A DNA stretch of 6,461 nucleotides from NCBI GenBank assembly GCA_937900125.1, contig CALCEK010000189.1, positions 1 to 6,461 of the forward strand, in the 5' to 3' direction. Of this stretch, positions 1-4,856 are shown one piece after another. Made by a program: the position numbers and the translations under genes. The notes below the pieces were generated by a model. It saw nothing but the letters and a program-made list of their open reading frames with translations. It was not told where the DNA came from and ran no database searches. This DNA comes from an uncultured Treponema sp. (GTDB taxonomy: Bacteria; Spirochaetota; Spirochaetia; Treponematales; Treponemataceae). How positions within the stretch are numbered: the first letter of the stretch is position 1; each line of letters begins with the position of its first letter.

Positions 1-30
1 CTGGAGTTCAGACGTGTGCTCTTCCGATCT
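1..30 (+). other. Illumina TruSeq read-2 adapter remnant (artefact)
   Basis: These 30 bases match the 3' part of the standard TruSeq read-2 adapter as it appears next to an insert, ending in the familiar GCTCTTCCGATCT. They are not biological sequence. The true insert starts at about base 31. The contig therefore ends here because of untrimmed reads, and any gene reaching this edge is truncated artificially. Confidence 0.97.
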
Positions 31-172
31 TTGGTCCTATCATACTCATATCATTTTTAAAAACATTTCAACTGTTGTTCTTCCTAATAAAGTGCATTTA
101 CATGAGGAAATTTTAACGTGGTGGCTATCCAAGAAGACCGCAGCTCAATTTTTCCAATCAAAACTTTTTTAA
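31..172 (+). CDS. C-terminal fragment of an unidentified protein (5' end missing)
   Basis: The frame beginning at base 32 is open from the adapter junction to a TAA at 170-172, giving about 46 residues. The peptide has a plausible protein-like end, with the segment HEEILTWWLSKKTAAQFF followed by a short basic and hydrophobic tail. It stops 9 bases before the ATG of the next gene, which is the tight spacing seen between the other genes here. The other two forward frames close earlier. No family is recognised, and 46 codons could be open by chance, so this is a moderate-confidence partial gene. Confidence 0.5.
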
Positions 173-181
173 TTTGCCAAT

Positions 182-763
182 ATGCAGACCAACAAACAAC
201 AACAGACAATAAAACCGTTGAAGCCGCAGACGCAGCATTATTGCGCAATGGCTATACTTGTTTTTTCCCAATTTGCGGAGGACGCAATAGTTGAACTTCT
301 CAATTGTCCACAACTGGCACACCCGCAAATAAAATATGATTTGGTTTCCGTGCAGGATATGCTAAAAAGGAACAAGAAGAAAATCCGCAAACTAAAACCA
401 AACGCCGCAGACGATATGGAGGACTTCGTTTGTTCTATCGTTGATGAGTGCGACCCAATCTTAGACTATACCCGAAAAAACATAATGATTGAAATTTCCC
501 CATTTGTCAAGTTCGATTTATTGCAAGCAGCAATCACTCTGTCTCTGGTTGATGCTTTTTTACAATGCTCCATTCTGGTAAATCAAATGATTAATTGCCG
601 CACGTCCGACTTCATAGAAATGCGAAGAAGGATAAATTTGGTGGAAAAGCACCTCGGCGGGTATCAACTAAACGAAGACCAAAAAATAAATCTGACAGCA
701 TCTACCATAGCAGTTAATAACTTGATAGCAAAAATAATAAAAACAATAAAAGACAGTTTATAA
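182..763 (+). CDS. Hypothetical helical protein, 193 aa
   Basis: I do not recognise this protein. It starts with a Gln/Lys-rich, probably disordered stretch (residues 1-18). Mostly helical-looking sequence follows, with a strongly basic patch (about 62-72, KRNKKKIRKLK), an acidic patch (77-91) and a Leu/Ile-rich amphipathic region (about 110-137). There is no signal peptide, and no segment is long enough for a confident membrane helix. Five cysteines (21, 42, 84, 90, 129) plus C139 are scattered and do not form CxxC pairs. It lies directly upstream of the terminase genes but is separated from them by 163 bp, so it may belong to the preceding transcription unit. No Shine-Dalgarno precedes the ATG, as is usual here. 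Confidence 0.72.
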   Translation: MQTNKQQQTIKPLKPQTQHYCAMAILVFSQFAEDAIVELLNCPQLAHPQIKYDLVSVQDMLKRNKKKIRKLKPNAADDMEDFVCSIVDECDPILDYTRKNIMIEISPFVKFDLLQAAITLSLVDAFLQCSILVNQMINCRTSDFIEMRRRINLVEKHLGGYQLNEDQKINLTASTIAVNNLIAKIIKTIKDSL

Positions 764-773
764 AAATATAATG

Positions 774-781
774 TACTTTTG
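774..781 (+). promoter_or_regulatory. Possible Bacteroidota-type -7 box before the terminase genes
   Basis: TACTTTTG fits the TAnnTTTG consensus of the Bacteroidota primary sigma factor. It lies 11 bases after the stop of the preceding gene and about 145 bases before the small terminase ATG. No good TTTG -33 element is found 19-21 bases upstream. An 8-mer of this composition is not rare in A/T-rich DNA, so the call is weak. Confidence 0.25.
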
Positions 782-894
782 CATTGATTCAAATTAAAAC
801 CTATGATTTTTTTACAAATTTTTAACAAGTGAAGATTATAAGCATAGAAGCATTAAAATATCGTCAATAGCGCAGGGTTTGCAGATGGCGATAA

Positions 895-918
895 ATAATA
901 CGATAATACGATAATACG
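895..918 (+). repeat. Three perfect tandem copies of ATAATACG
   Basis: The unit ATAATACG occurs at 895-902, 903-910 and 911-918 without mismatch. The partial unit CGATAA just before (889-894) extends the pattern. The array ends 8 bases before the ATG of the putative small terminase, so it fills the leader where ribosomes or a regulator would bind. It may be a protein-binding site, a translation-enhancing A/T leader, or a slippage-prone microsatellite. Confidence 0.85.
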
Positions 919-926
919 AGATAAAA

Positions 927-1250
927 ATGACTAAATTTACAAAAGAGACCGCGGTTGAATATCAGCGGCGGTCGGCAAAAAAGAGGAAAGAAAACAGAGA
1001 GCGCCGAGCGATAATTCGCGAGATGCTTTACGAGGAGTTGAACAAACCTGCGTCGTCTGGCAGTTCCGATACGTTGGGCCTTCACTTTGTCAGAAAAGCA
1101 CTACAAGGAGCGATTGACAATGTAAAGTTAGAAGACCTTGAAAGAATACAGCGGATTTTGGGAGAAAACAATATAAATTTGAACATAACAAAGGACGACC
1201 CCGCCGAAAAACTTTCTGAGTTGTTGGGATCAAGTTATGATAAAATTTGA
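927..1250 (+). CDS. Putative terminase small subunit
   Basis: A 107-residue protein immediately upstream of, and overlapping by 14 bp, the large terminase gene. This is the usual place and size for the small subunit, which recognises phage DNA and hands it to the motor. Residues 11-36 form a very basic Arg/Lys/Glu-rich helix (QRRSAKKRKENRERR), suited to DNA binding. Residues 52-79 form a second predicted helix (VRKALQGAIDNVKLEDLER) that resembles the oligomerisation region of short terminase small subunits. The acidic tail (89-97) could contact the large subunit. No clear helix-turn-helix is visible, and the call relies mainly on position. Other DNA-binding accessory proteins are possible. 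The ATG is preceded by AGATAAAA, without a Shine-Dalgarno. Confidence 0.55.
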   Translation: MTKFTKETAVEYQRRSAKKRKENRERRAIIREMLYEELNKPASSGSSDTLGLHFVRKALQGAIDNVKLEDLERIQRILGENNINLNITKDDPAEKLSELLGSSYDKI

Positions 1251-2490
1251 TTTACTGGATTATTGGAGAATAAACGGTTCGGAGTTCTTAACAGAGCGAC
1301 CGCAACTTGTAGAGGCGGCGACCGTTGTCGATAAGTGGATACACAACGGCAAAGAGGGGGACGTCCTCAATATCTCAATGCCGCCACGTTTTGGGAAGTC
1401 GTATCTTGCGTCGGTGGTTTCCGTGTGGTTGCTTTTGAAGTCGCCAAATCTTAGGATTTTGCGAGCATCATATTCGGCAGATTTGGCAGAATCGTTCGGT
1501 ATTCGTGTGAGAATGGAATACGAAAAGATGTGCGAGAAACTGGGGCTTTTATCCCCTGTTAAAGGGACGCGGGCGCGGTGGACAATTGGCGAGCGCGCCC
1601 AACCGAGTCACAGCGCGGTGGGAATTTCGGGTTCCGTTACTGGTTTCGGTTTCGATTTTGCGATAATAGACGACACGGCAAAAAATATGGTAGAGGCTTT
1701 GTCTAAAGCCCACAAAAAAAATTTATTATCGTTCAAAGAAAGCGTATTACAGGGGCGGCTGGAGGGACAGCGCAAAATCTTGAATATCGGTACGAGGTGG
1801 GCAGTTGATGATTGGTTTTCCCTGTTTCCAAATGCGGAGTCTTATGTATTGCCCGCGATGAGAGACGGGGCGAGCGTTTGCGAGGCGTGGAAGTCAACGG
1901 CACAATTGGAGCGCGAACGCCGTTCTATGTCGGACGCAGTGTGGCAGGCGCAATTTATGCAACGACCGACCGACCAGGGCTTTATTCGTGTGTTTGAGGA
2001 CTGGCAATTCCAAATAATAAAATATGAAGAGTGTCGGTTTGTGTGCTTTTTTACCGTTACTGACCCAAGCAAGGGGCGGGGCGGCGATTACTTCGTCACT
2101 TTGCTTTGCGGTGTGACAATAGAAAATAAAATTGTAGTCATAGACAGCTTTATCCGAAAATTTGCCCAGACTTCAGAATTTTACGAATATATTAAAAATG
2201 TCTCTGAGGTTTTGCCGAGTTGTACACATTATATAGAAAATAACGGTGTGGGGTCAGATATAATCCACGATATTAATAGGACAATAGATTTAATCGGATT
2301 CCCGTCAAAAGCGGATAAATACGCACGAATTTTTGCGAATGCCGACAAAATAAAGGATGTGAGATTTTGCGACACGTGCGACAACCTAAATTTTATATTG
2401 TCTGAGTTGAGTGTTTTTCCCAGTGGGGCGCACGATGACGTCCCCGATTGCGTGAATTTTGCCGTTAAAGCAGCGGCGGGCGAGTTCTAA
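1237..2490 (+). CDS. terL: Phage terminase large subunit (packaging ATPase-nuclease)
   Basis: This is the DNA-packaging motor protein, which cuts concatemeric DNA and pumps it through the portal using ATP. The 417 residues contain the full expected set of motifs. The Walker A-like loop is at 47-55 (SMPPRFGKS), and the Walker B strand with its acidic pair is at 141-146 (FAIIDD). A coupling motif follows at 181-190 (ILNIGTRWAV). The C-terminal RNase H-like nuclease shows D276 in TVTDPSKG, D284 in GGDY, E333 in YIENNGVGSD, and the last acidic cluster at 400-404 (DDVPD). The length is slightly short for the family but both domains are present. The ATG at 1237 overlaps the small-subunit gene, implying translational coupling. 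Family assignment is firm; packaging type (cos or headful) cannot be read from this. Confidence 0.95.
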   Translation: MIKFDLLDYWRINGSEFLTERPQLVEAATVVDKWIHNGKEGDVLNISMPPRFGKSYLASVVSVWLLLKSPNLRILRASYSADLAESFGIRVRMEYEKMCEKLGLLSPVKGTRARWTIGERAQPSHSAVGISGSVTGFGFDFAIIDDTAKNMVEALSKAHKKNLLSFKESVLQGRLEGQRKILNIGTRWAVDDWFSLFPNAESYVLPAMRDGASVCEAWKSTAQLERERRSMSDAVWQAQFMQRPTDQGFIRVFEDWQFQIIKYEECRFVCFFTVTDPSKGRGGDYFVTLLCGVTIENKIVVIDSFIRKFAQTSEFYEYIKNVSEVLPSCTHYIENNGVGSDIIHDINRTIDLIGFPSKADKYARIFANADKIKDVRFCDTCDNLNFILSELSVFPSGAHDDVPDCVNFAVKAAAGEF

Positions 2491-2620
2491 AACCAGTCCT
2501 GCAAAAATAAAAAAATATACTTTTTTCGGTTTTGATGCTTTTACGCACATGTTTTTTATCTGTGTCGTGAAGTTAAAAAAATGTTATTTTTTGGCGGGAG
2601 CAGGCAAATGTCCCGAAAAT

Positions 2621-2650
2621 TGTTACAGATTTGTTACAGATGTGTTACAC
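2621..2650 (+). repeat. Left array: three TGTTACA sites at 11-bp spacing
   Basis: TGTTACA starts at 2621, 2632 and 2643, exactly 11 bp apart, so successive sites fall on nearly the same face of the helix. Spacers are GATT and GATG. The last copy is extended to GTGTTACAC (2642-2650). The core TGT-W-ACA is itself symmetric around its central base, as expected for a dimeric binding protein. The array is mirrored by the array at 2923-2952. Confidence 0.93.
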
Positions 2651-2719
2651 GTAATAAAGTGAATGTCAACGAGTTGCAAGAACTGCAAAAATAGCCCCAA
2701 AAAATGTGTTACACGTAAT
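2640..2719 (+). repeat. 16-bp direct repeat pair containing GTGTTACAC
   Basis: The 16-mer ATGTGTTACACGTAAT occurs at 2640-2655 and again, without mismatch, at 2704-2719, 64 bp apart. The identity extends well beyond the 7-bp core, so the CGTAAT flank may be part of the recognised sequence or the copies may have arisen by duplication. The intervening 48 bp are unrelated. Confidence 0.9.
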
Positions 2720-2733
2720 TTGTTTATAATCAG

Positions 2734-2749
2734 CATTTTGCGCAAAATG
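2734..2749. repeat. Perfect 16-bp palindrome CATTTTGCGCAAAATG
   Basis: The two 8-base arms CATTTTGC and GCAAAATG are exact reverse complements with no spacer. The palindrome ends inside the first of two abutting TGTAACAG units (2748-2755 and 2756-2763). With no loop it is more likely a site for a symmetric DNA-binding protein than an RNA hairpin. Confidence 0.85.
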
Positions 2750-2763
2750 TAACAGTGTAACAG
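2748..2763 (-). repeat. Tandem pair of TGTAACAG (inverse-orientation sites)
   Basis: Two head-to-tail copies of TGTAACAG, 8 bp apart, carry the complement of the TGTTACA core. The 8-bp spacing differs from the 11-bp spacing of the flanking arrays. The first copy overlaps the last two bases of the 16-bp palindrome, so the two sites could compete or be bound together. Confidence 0.88.
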
Positions 2764-2870
2764 TTTTTTTTATACTAAAACTCTTTTTTGTTTTTCATTC
2801 TGTTTTTTTGTCGATGAAAAAGTATAGTAAAGCGATTTAAAAAAAGTTTTTTAAAAAAAATCTGTTTTTT

Positions 2871-2877
2871 TGTTACA
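2871..2877 (+). repeat. Isolated TGTTACA site
   Basis: A single core copy set in TTGTTACACAA (2870-2880), between an A/T-run block (2838-2870) and the 25-bp dyad. It has the same core as the arrays but no neighbour at 8 or 11 bp. Confidence 0.75.
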
Positions 2878-2891
2878 CAAGGGTTTTTTTC

Positions 2892-2916
2892 TCTCTAAAT
2901 ACTTAGTATATAGAGA
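2892..2916. repeat. 25-bp dyad with one mismatched pair
   Basis: The arms TCTCTAAATACT (2892-2903) and AGTATATAGAGA (2905-2916) are symmetric about T2904, with 11 of 12 pairs matching; the only mismatch is A2898 against A2910. The dyad lies 7 bases before the right TGTAACA array. Its odd centre suggests an operator or recombinase-type site more than a terminator, and it is not followed by a T run. Confidence 0.8.
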
Positions 2917-2922
2917 AATAGA

Positions 2923-2952
2923 GTGTAACAAATTTGTAACAAATCTGTAACA
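2923..2952 (-). repeat. Right array: three TGTAACA sites at 11-bp spacing, inverted to the left array
   Basis: TGTAACA starts at 2924, 2935 and 2946, again exactly 11 bp apart. Read on the - strand, this 30-bp block matches the left array (2621-2650) at 28 of 30 positions, including the spacer bases. The two arrays face each other across 272 bp. A run of 13 A follows directly. Confidence 0.93.
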
Positions 2953-2964
2953 AAAAAAAAAAAA

Positions 2965-2973
2965 GTGTTACAC
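2965..2973 (+). promoter_or_regulatory. GTGTTACAC site just upstream of the promoter core
   Basis: This nine-base site matches those at 2642-2650 and 2706-2714. It ends 22 bases before the TAnnTTTG box at 2996, which puts it at or beside the expected -33 position. A protein bound here could block or recruit RNA polymerase. The operator role is inferred from position only. Confidence 0.5.
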
Positions 2974-2995
2974 CAAACTTTTGCGAAAAAAAATA

Positions 2996-3003
2996 TATCT
3001 TTG
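2996..3003 (+). promoter_or_regulatory. Bacteroidota-type promoter -7 box for the portal-capsid operon
   Basis: TATCTTTG matches the TAnnTTTG -7 consensus exactly. It sits 20 bases before the ATG at 3024, so transcription would begin near 3010 and give a very short leader. A TTTG at 2980-2983 is present, but its 12-base gap is shorter than the usual 19-21. No TTTG lies at the standard place, where the GTGTTACAC site is found instead. The poor -33 element would fit a promoter that needs an activator. Confidence 0.5.
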
Positions 3004-3023
3004 CGCTGGCATTTTACTAACTT

Positions 3024-3428
3024 ATGACAACAGAAATAAAAACACGGATAACGGCGGCGGCGGCAGCGAACGGTTGCTCCGTTTACTTCGGTTTTATATC
3101 CGAGATAGCGAAAGCAATGGACAACGATATAAAAAAGGGAGTATTAAAATATCCCGCATTATTTGTCGTGAATGATATAACAATTGAGGCGCATAAAATA
3201 TCAGCTTTTTGTTTGTTGGTTGCAAGCAGGGATGCAGATGGTTATGACCTCTATAAAAACGCGGTTGGTATTATTGATTTTGTCGGTGGGGATAGCACGG
3301 CTACAAGATTCAATATCATAGGGGACGCGAGTTTGGCTTTCACTCGAACTTTTAAGACGGTAAACTTGCAACCACTGACAACGGAAAAACTAAAGGGAAT
3401 AGAGTTTGAACTTGTTTTTTATTGTTGA
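3024..3428 (+). CDS. Hypothetical protein, possible head-tail connector or completion protein, 134 aa
   Basis: I do not recognise the family. Residues 1-18 form a helix with a five-alanine run (12-16) encoded by a GCG-rich stretch. The rest alternates hydrophobic strands and turns (YPALFVVNDI at about 43-52, then ISAFCLLVAS, GIIDFVGG, FNIIGDASLAFTR and, at the end, GIEFELVFYC), suggesting a compact alpha/beta or beta-rich fold. There is no signal peptide. It is the first gene after the repeat-rich region and promoter, and ends 3 bases before the next ATG. Small proteins of this size in head modules are often connector, tail-terminator or completion proteins, but this is inference from location. 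The ATG at 3024 is chosen because it follows the promoter and has no in-frame rival upstream. Confidence 0.75.
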   Translation: MTTEIKTRITAAAAANGCSVYFGFISEIAKAMDNDIKKGVLKYPALFVVNDITIEAHKISAFCLLVASRDADGYDLYKNAVGIIDFVGGDSTATRFNIIGDASLAFTRTFKTVNLQPLTTEKLKGIEFELVFYC

Positions 3429-3431
3429 TAT

Positions 3432-3869
3432 ATGAGCACGAGCTTATTAAAAAGTGGGGATTTTTACGGTTTTTTGTCACTTGACACCGATATCACATTG
3501 GTTGATTTGTGGCTTGATGAAAACGAGGAGTTTGTTTTCCGTATGCACTTTGACGCGGGATTTTCCGACCTTGTCTATTCCACAACACCGCCGCCGAAAG
3601 TGCAGGAATTTATCGGGGGTTTTTTCCCGCTTTTCCGCAGGGTTCTGTTTTTTGAATACCAAAAACAGAAAAACGCATTAACGGCAGGAACACTTGCAGG
3701 GGAAACCGCGCCGAGTGTCGGTGGAGTTGGTTTGAACTTTAAAGCACATATTTTGAAAATCGGGAACGATGGTGCGACAACTTGCAACAAGTACGTCTCC
3801 GAGTTCGACTTTGGCGCGTTGAACGTTAAATTTATTCCATTCCAAACTTCAACAATTTTCGGGATATGA
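3432..3869 (+). CDS. Hypothetical phage structural-module protein, 145 aa
   Basis: No family is recognised with confidence. The N-terminal half is acidic and hydrophobic (FLSLDTDITLVDLWLDENEE near 15-34). It is followed by aromatic-rich segments, including EFIGGFFPLFRRVLFFEY (about 59-76), then a Gly/Ala/Thr-rich turn (82-100) and strand-like C-terminal sequence. The Phe content is high, and the protein looks globular and beta-rich without a clear membrane helix. Its stop overlaps the portal-like start as ATGA (3866-3869), implying coupled translation and a linked role. A connector or other minor head protein is possible; there is no direct evidence. Confidence 0.75.
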   Translation: MSTSLLKSGDFYGFLSLDTDITLVDLWLDENEEFVFRMHFDAGFSDLVYSTTPPPKVQEFIGGFFPLFRRVLFFEYQKQKNALTAGTLAGETAPSVGGVGLNFKAHILKIGNDGATTCNKYVSEFDFGALNVKFIPFQTSTIFGI

Positions 3870-4852
3870 AGATATTAAAACATTATAACAATTTGGATAT
3901 AATTGGAACAGCACCAAGAACCGCTGCTGACACTGTTATTGAAGAAATCGGGAAAAAATCAGAGGTGAACGAGTCCCGCCCTTATCGGAATTTCGCGAAT
4001 TATGCAAAATTTTTAATTTGGCAGGACGTAGAGGCGATTTTGTCAAACATTGATATTTTCTGTATTAAAAAGGGAGGGGATTCGCTGGCTTTATCATTGA
4101 TGCAGAACGCGCAGTTTTTATTTTCAAAATTGAGTTCAAACGGGTTTTTATATGCATCATTAGATAATGGCTTTTTGTTTTTTGATGAAGTTAGAAAATC
4201 AAAAACAGATTTTATAATTTACGATTATACCTACCAAAGAAACAAAATAACGAGGGACGCGAGCGCAGTCCAAATACTTTCTTTTATTGACGATTTGGAG
4301 AATGCAGAAAACACGTTGATAAATCAGGCTGAAGCGAGCGATATTTTCACACCGAAAGAATTGGTCGTCAGCGGCTCAAACCGTGAAAAATCAATATCGG
4401 ACAAATTCCGACAATTGTTCGGGATAAAAAGAGGGCAGCAGAAAACCGCATTTTTAGAGATCCCTCTCGAGCATCATTCTATCGGGCGGTATGATTATAA
4501 AATTAATGATAAAATAAAATTCCAGTTTCAAAAACTATGCAAATTATATATGTTTCCCGAAGACTTGTTCTTTGCCTCTACAACATTTAATAACAAGTCA
4601 GAGAGCAGGCTCCAATTGTGCTATAATTATGCTGGGTATTTTTACGGAATACTACAACAAATAATAAACTCAATTATCACACCATACTCTTCGCGGGATT
4701 TTGAAATCTCGTTTTACAATGTTAAAGAGTGGGAGGAGGCGACGCTAAAAAGAATAATGGCAAAGCGAGAAGAAATTGAGTTTTTATTATCGTTGAAAGA
4801 GGCTGGTTTTGATGTGGAAGAACAAATTAACAACAAAATAAAGGAGATATAA
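3866..4852 (+). CDS. Putative phage portal protein
   Basis: The portal forms the dodecameric ring through which DNA enters the capsid. This 328-residue protein sits immediately before a prohead protease and a capsid gene, which is the usual portal position in HK97-type modules. The segment at about 217-270 resembles the late stem and clip region of portals: the turn LYMFPEDLFFAS (227-238), then FNNKSESRLQLCYNYAGYF and GILQQIINSI, recalling the family pattern of a short turn, a Ser/Asn-rich strand and a long helix. The C-terminus (283-328) is a charged helix. It is shorter than typical portals (about 380-450 residues), and the N-terminal part is not recognisable, so the call relies on context as well as sequence. 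Confidence 0.55.
   Translation: MKILKHYNNLDIIGTAPRTAADTVIEEIGKKSEVNESRPYRNFANYAKFLIWQDVEAILSNIDIFCIKKGGDSLALSLMQNAQFLFSKLSSNGFLYASLDNGFLFFDEVRKSKTDFIIYDYTYQRNKITRDASAVQILSFIDDLENAENTLINQAEASDIFTPKELVVSGSNREKSISDKFRQLFGIKRGQQKTAFLEIPLEHHSIGRYDYKINDKIKFQFQKLCKLYMFPEDLFFASTTFNNKSESRLQLCYNYAGYFYGILQQIINSIITPYSSRDFEISFYNVKEWEEATLKRIMAKREEIEFLLSLKEAGFDVEEQINNKIKEI
4841..4846 (+). promoter_or_regulatory. Shine-Dalgarno-like AAGGAG before the protease gene
   Basis: AAGGAG ends 10 bases before the ATG at 4857, within the last codons of the portal-like gene. Most starts here have no such sequence, so this may raise protease expression. It also encodes Lys-Glu, so it could be incidental. Confidence 0.35.
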
Positions 4853-4856
4853 AGAA

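Larger units (their letters stand above)
2491..3023. other. 533-bp A/T-rich intergenic region dense in binding-site repeats
   Basis: No convincing gene lies here on either strand. The region is far more A/T-rich than its neighbours, with many A or T runs, including 13 A at 2952-2964 and several T7-T8 runs. It holds all 11 exact copies of TGTTACA or its complement TGTAACA that I found in the window: + orientation starting at 2621, 2632, 2643, 2707, 2871 and 2966; - orientation at 2748, 2756, 2924, 2935 and 2946. It also holds a 16-bp palindrome, a 25-bp dyad and a promoter at its right end. The stretch 2491-2620 has no copies and only a weak hairpin (CGGGA 2595-2599 with TCCCG 2611-2615). A gap this long is unusual inside a phage structural module and suggests a control region, origin, packaging site or partition site. 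Confidence 0.85.

Noticed and set aside
864..1085. 73-aa minus-strand ORF over the small terminase start
   Set aside because: It overlaps the better-supported + strand gene and the tandem repeat, with no recognisable protein features.
2595..2615. CGGGA/TCCCG hairpin as a terminator for the terminase operon
   Set aside because: The stem is only 5 bp with an 11-base loop and no following T run, so it is too weak to call.
2459..2662. 67-aa ORF overlapping the end of terL
   Set aside because: It starts inside the terminase gene in another frame, runs into the TGTTACA array, and has no recognisable features.
2663..2752. 29-codon ORF starting MSTSCKNCKNSPKKC with a CxxC pair
   Set aside because: It is very short, overlaps the repeat sites and the palindrome that explain the local sequence, and ends in a hydrophobic, low-complexity tail. 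It could be open by chance; conservation in relatives would be needed.
2621..2952. Small non-autonomous transposon (MITE) bounded by the 30-bp inverted repeats
   Set aside because: No target-site duplication is evident at the outer edges, and the repeats are arrays of a short phased motif also found singly inside and outside the pair, which fits binding sites better.
2491..3023. CRISPR array
   Set aside because: The repeats are 7-16 bp with short, unequal spacers and occur in both orientations, which does not fit CRISPR architecture.
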